Part shown: piece by piece, positions 62,419-64,000 of the stretch
Layout of the letters: the number at the start of each line of letters is the position of its first letter
Position numbering within the stretch: the stretch's first letter is position 1
Assembly (NCBI RefSeq): GCF_943913405.1
Contig: NZ_CALTYA010000017.1
Span: 1-64,000 of the forward strand
DNA: 64,000 nt
Direction of reading: 5' to 3'
Source of the DNA: an uncultured Flavobacterium sp.
Lineage (GTDB): Bacteria > Bacteroidota > Bacteroidia > Flavobacteriales > Flavobacteriaceae
Program-made: the position numbers and the translations under genes
Notes under the pieces: model-generated
What the model saw: the letters and a program-made list of their open reading frames with translations, nothing else
Told to the model about the DNA's origin: nothing
Databases searched by the model: none

Positions 62419-63639
62419 ATGAAAAATTTCAATCCGGCTGATAACATTCAAGATTTGCAATATTTTGGAGAATTTGGTGGCGTAAATCCGTCGATTTCTG
62501 ATTCATCAACTTACACTTTCTTGTCAGCAAAAACGATGTTTGACACTTTTGAAGGAAACGCTGAAGGCTGTTATTTGTATTCCCGCCATTCTTCGCCAAG
62601 CAATTTATATCTAGACAAAGCTTTGGCTGCAATGGAAGGAACAGAATCTGCAAATGTTGCCGCTTCAGGGATGGGAGCAATTACGCCTACGCTTTTGCAA
62701 TTGTGCAGCAACGGAGATCATATTGTTTCTAGCCGAACAATTTACGGAGGAACTTATGCTTTCTTGAAAAATTTCACACCAAAATTCGGAATCAAAACGA
62801 CTTTTGTGGACATCACAAAATTGGATATTGTAGAAGCTGCAATTACAAAAAACACCAAAGTTTTATATTGTGAAACGGTTTCTAATCCGTTATTGGAAGT
62901 GGCTGATATCGCTGGTTTGGCAAAAATTGCGAAGAAACATAATATTAAATTGGTTGTCGATAACACATTTTCCCCTTTGTCAGTCGCTCCTGCAAAAATG
63001 GGTGCTGATATCGTGATTCACAGTTTGACAAAATATATCAACGGAAGCAGTGACACCGTTGGCGGCGTGGTTTGCGCTTCGCAAGAATTCATCAATGACT
63101 TGAAAAATGTGAACAATGGCGCGAGCATGCTTTTAGGTCCGACGATGGACAGTTTGCGTTCGGCGAGCGTGATGAAAAACTTGAGAACTTTGCACATCAG
63201 AATGAAACAGCACAGTCATAACGCGCAGTTTTTGGCCGAAAAATTCGAGGAAGCTGGCTTGAAAACAGTTTATCCAGGTTTGAAAAGCCATCCGAGCCAT
63301 GAATTGTATAAAAATATGATCAATCCTGAATATGGTTTTGGCGGCATGATGACCGTTGACGTTGGAACTTTGGACAAAGCCAATGAATTGATGGAATTGA
63401 TGCAAGAAAGAAATTTGGGTTATTTGGCGGTAAGTTTAGGGTTTTACAAAACTTTATTTAGCGCTCCGGGAACTTCTACTTCAAGCGAAATTCCGCTAGA
63501 AGAGCAAAAGGAAATGGGACTGACAGACGGTTTGATACGTTTTTCAATCGGATTGGATAATGATATTCAACGTACTTTTGACATGATGAAGGCATGCATG
63601 GTTGAGCTTGGAATTTTAAAGGAAGTTTCTTTTGCTTAA
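62419..63639 (+). CDS. Methionine gamma-lyase-like PLP enzyme
   Basis: The 406-residue enzyme belongs to the Cys/Met metabolism PLP-dependent (trans-sulfuration) family. The PLP lysine is in HSLTKYINGSSDTVGG near residue 204. Other marks are YSRHSSPSNLYLDKALAAMEGTE, SGMGAITPTLLQL, VVDNTFSPL and the C-terminal RFSIGLDNDI. It may be methionine gamma-lyase, releasing methanethiol and 2-oxobutanoate. Cystathionine lyase or synthase activity is not excluded. The divergent Lrp regulator supports amino-acid control. Confidence 0.85.
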   Translation: MKNFNPADNIQDLQYFGEFGGVNPSISDSSTYTFLSAKTMFDTFEGNAEGCYLYSRHSSPSNLYLDKALAAMEGTESANVAASGMGAITPTLLQLCSNGDHIVSSRTIYGGTYAFLKNFTPKFGIKTTFVDITKLDIVEAAITKNTKVLYCETVSNPLLEVADIAGLAKIAKKHNIKLVVDNTFSPLSVAPAKMGADIVIHSLTKYINGSSDTVGGVVCASQEFINDLKNVNNGASMLLGPTMDSLRSASVMKNLRTLHIRMKQHSHNAQFLAEKFEEAGLKTVYPGLKSHPSHELYKNMINPEYGFGGMMTVDVGTLDKANELMELMQERNLGYLAVSLGFYKTLFSAPGTSTSSEIPLEEQKEMGLTDGLIRFSIGLDNDIQRTFDMMKACMVELGILKEVSFA

Positions 63640-63660
63640 TTTTTGAATTTATATAAAATT

Positions 63661-63694
63661 GCCTTTCTGATTTTTAATTTAGGAAGGCTTTTTT
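63661..63694 (+). terminator. Terminator of the PLP enzyme gene
   Basis: An 8-bp stem (63661-63668 with 63681-63688, one G-U pair) is followed by TTTTTTG. Confidence 0.8.
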
Positions 63695-63800
63695 GTTGGT
63701 TTAAATTTAAAAGCAACACGGATTTGAGAAATTTGAGAAATCTGAATAATTCAACTTTTTTATTAGTTGCTGAATTGCGTCTAAAAAATAATCAAAATCT

Positions 63801-63827
63801 GTGCTAATCTGTGAAATCTGTGTTTTA
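63801..63827. repeat. AATCTGTG word repeat
   Basis: The word AATCTGTG occurs three times within 27 bp upstream of the last gene. A related form (AATCTGCG, AATCTGCT) stands at 28983-28998, after the response regulator gene. Confidence 0.6.
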
Positions 63828-63907
63828 AAAACTTTATCAAATATTTGTAACAATCAAAATTCCTGCGTCTACTATTTTGAGTAAATTAGCGACTTTAATT
63901 TTAAAAT

Positions 63908-64000
63908 ATGAAAAAAATCACATTTTTATCGATGTTTCTTTTGGTTGGGATTATTGCTTTCGGGCAAAAAAATCTAACTATTGAAGAGGCAACTTCTGGA
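63908..64000 (+). CDS. Start of a secreted peptidase-like protein (cut by window edge)
   Basis: Only 31 codons are present. They encode a Sec signal (MKKITFLSMFLLVGIIAFGQ) and the mature start KNLTIEEATSG. The string NLTIEEATSG resembles the start of S9/DPP IV-type prolyl peptidases in flavobacteria, but too little is visible to be sure. Confidence 0.5.
   Translation, partial: MKKITFLSMFLLVGIIAFGQKNLTIEEATSG

Overview
The window is a chromosomal segment from a low-GC member of the Bacteroidota, most likely the family Flavobacteriaceae and probably Flavobacterium or a close relative. The evidence is the type IX secretion protein PorQ, a T9SS type A sorting domain, promoters of the Bacteroidota form (TTG, about 19 nt, TAnnTTTG), almost no Shine-Dalgarno sequences, many lipoproteins with a Cys lipobox, and intergenic word-like repeats of a type I associate with this genus. 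It is mostly housekeeping DNA with short accessory insertions. I saw no prophage, insertion sequence, tRNA, rRNA or CRISPR array.

Layout. 1-6.8 kb (minus strand): rpsA (cut by the window edge), a nucleoside permease, cmk, porQ and lon. 7-10.6 kb: a fibronectin-III lipoprotein, a UMF1-type MFS transporter and an M48 metalloprotease. 10.7-15.8 kb: alpha-glucan enzymes (GH31 and branching enzyme) and a YdeI/OmpD-associated protein. 15.9-18.3 kb (plus): a tight operon of an alpha/beta hydrolase, two MsrB enzymes (one a lipoprotein, one cytosolic) and an endonuclease III relative. 18.6-19.1 kb: a structured repeat and the SRP RNA gene ffs. 19.1-25 kb: glutaminyl cyclase, an esterase, an unknown secreted protein, dnaK and a TM1410-type glycosidase. 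25-27.5 kb: an 11-bp repeat array, serine dehydratase and a lipoprotein.

27.6-38.7 kb is a complete Kdp potassium-uptake locus. It has a sigma-54-type response regulator, a small unknown gene, two tiny membrane peptides (the second is KdpF), kdpA, kdpB, kdpC, an outer-membrane porin, a KdpD sensor lacking its kinase half, and a separate histidine kinase. A four-helix-bundle gene flanked by inverted repeats sits between the two sensor halves. 38.7-47.2 kb holds a T9SS-secreted repeat protein, panB, a second four-helix-bundle cassette with a perfect 24-bp inverted repeat, an RluA-type pseudouridine synthase, a DUF5723 outer-membrane protein, an aldehyde dehydrogenase, a membrane protein and a zinc peptidase.

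47.2-48.6 kb is a small accessory operon: a lipoprotein whose last 50 residues are a hydrophobic Gly/Ala/Cys peptide with six paired cysteines, a 55-residue membrane protein, and a frameshifted helical protein. It resembles a bacteriocin precursor with its immunity protein, which is inference. 48.7-64 kb returns to core genes: comM, a GAF histidine kinase, a PH-domain protein, a CoA-disulfide-reductase-like enzyme, dsbD, tilS, pabB, lpd, nhaA, an Lrp regulator divergent from a methionine gamma-lyase-like enzyme, and the start of a secreted peptidase-like protein.

The most interesting signals are the two four-helix-bundle cassettes with their own inverted repeats, the Cys-rich peptide operon, and a pair of covarying structured repeats at 18.8 and 58.3 kb.
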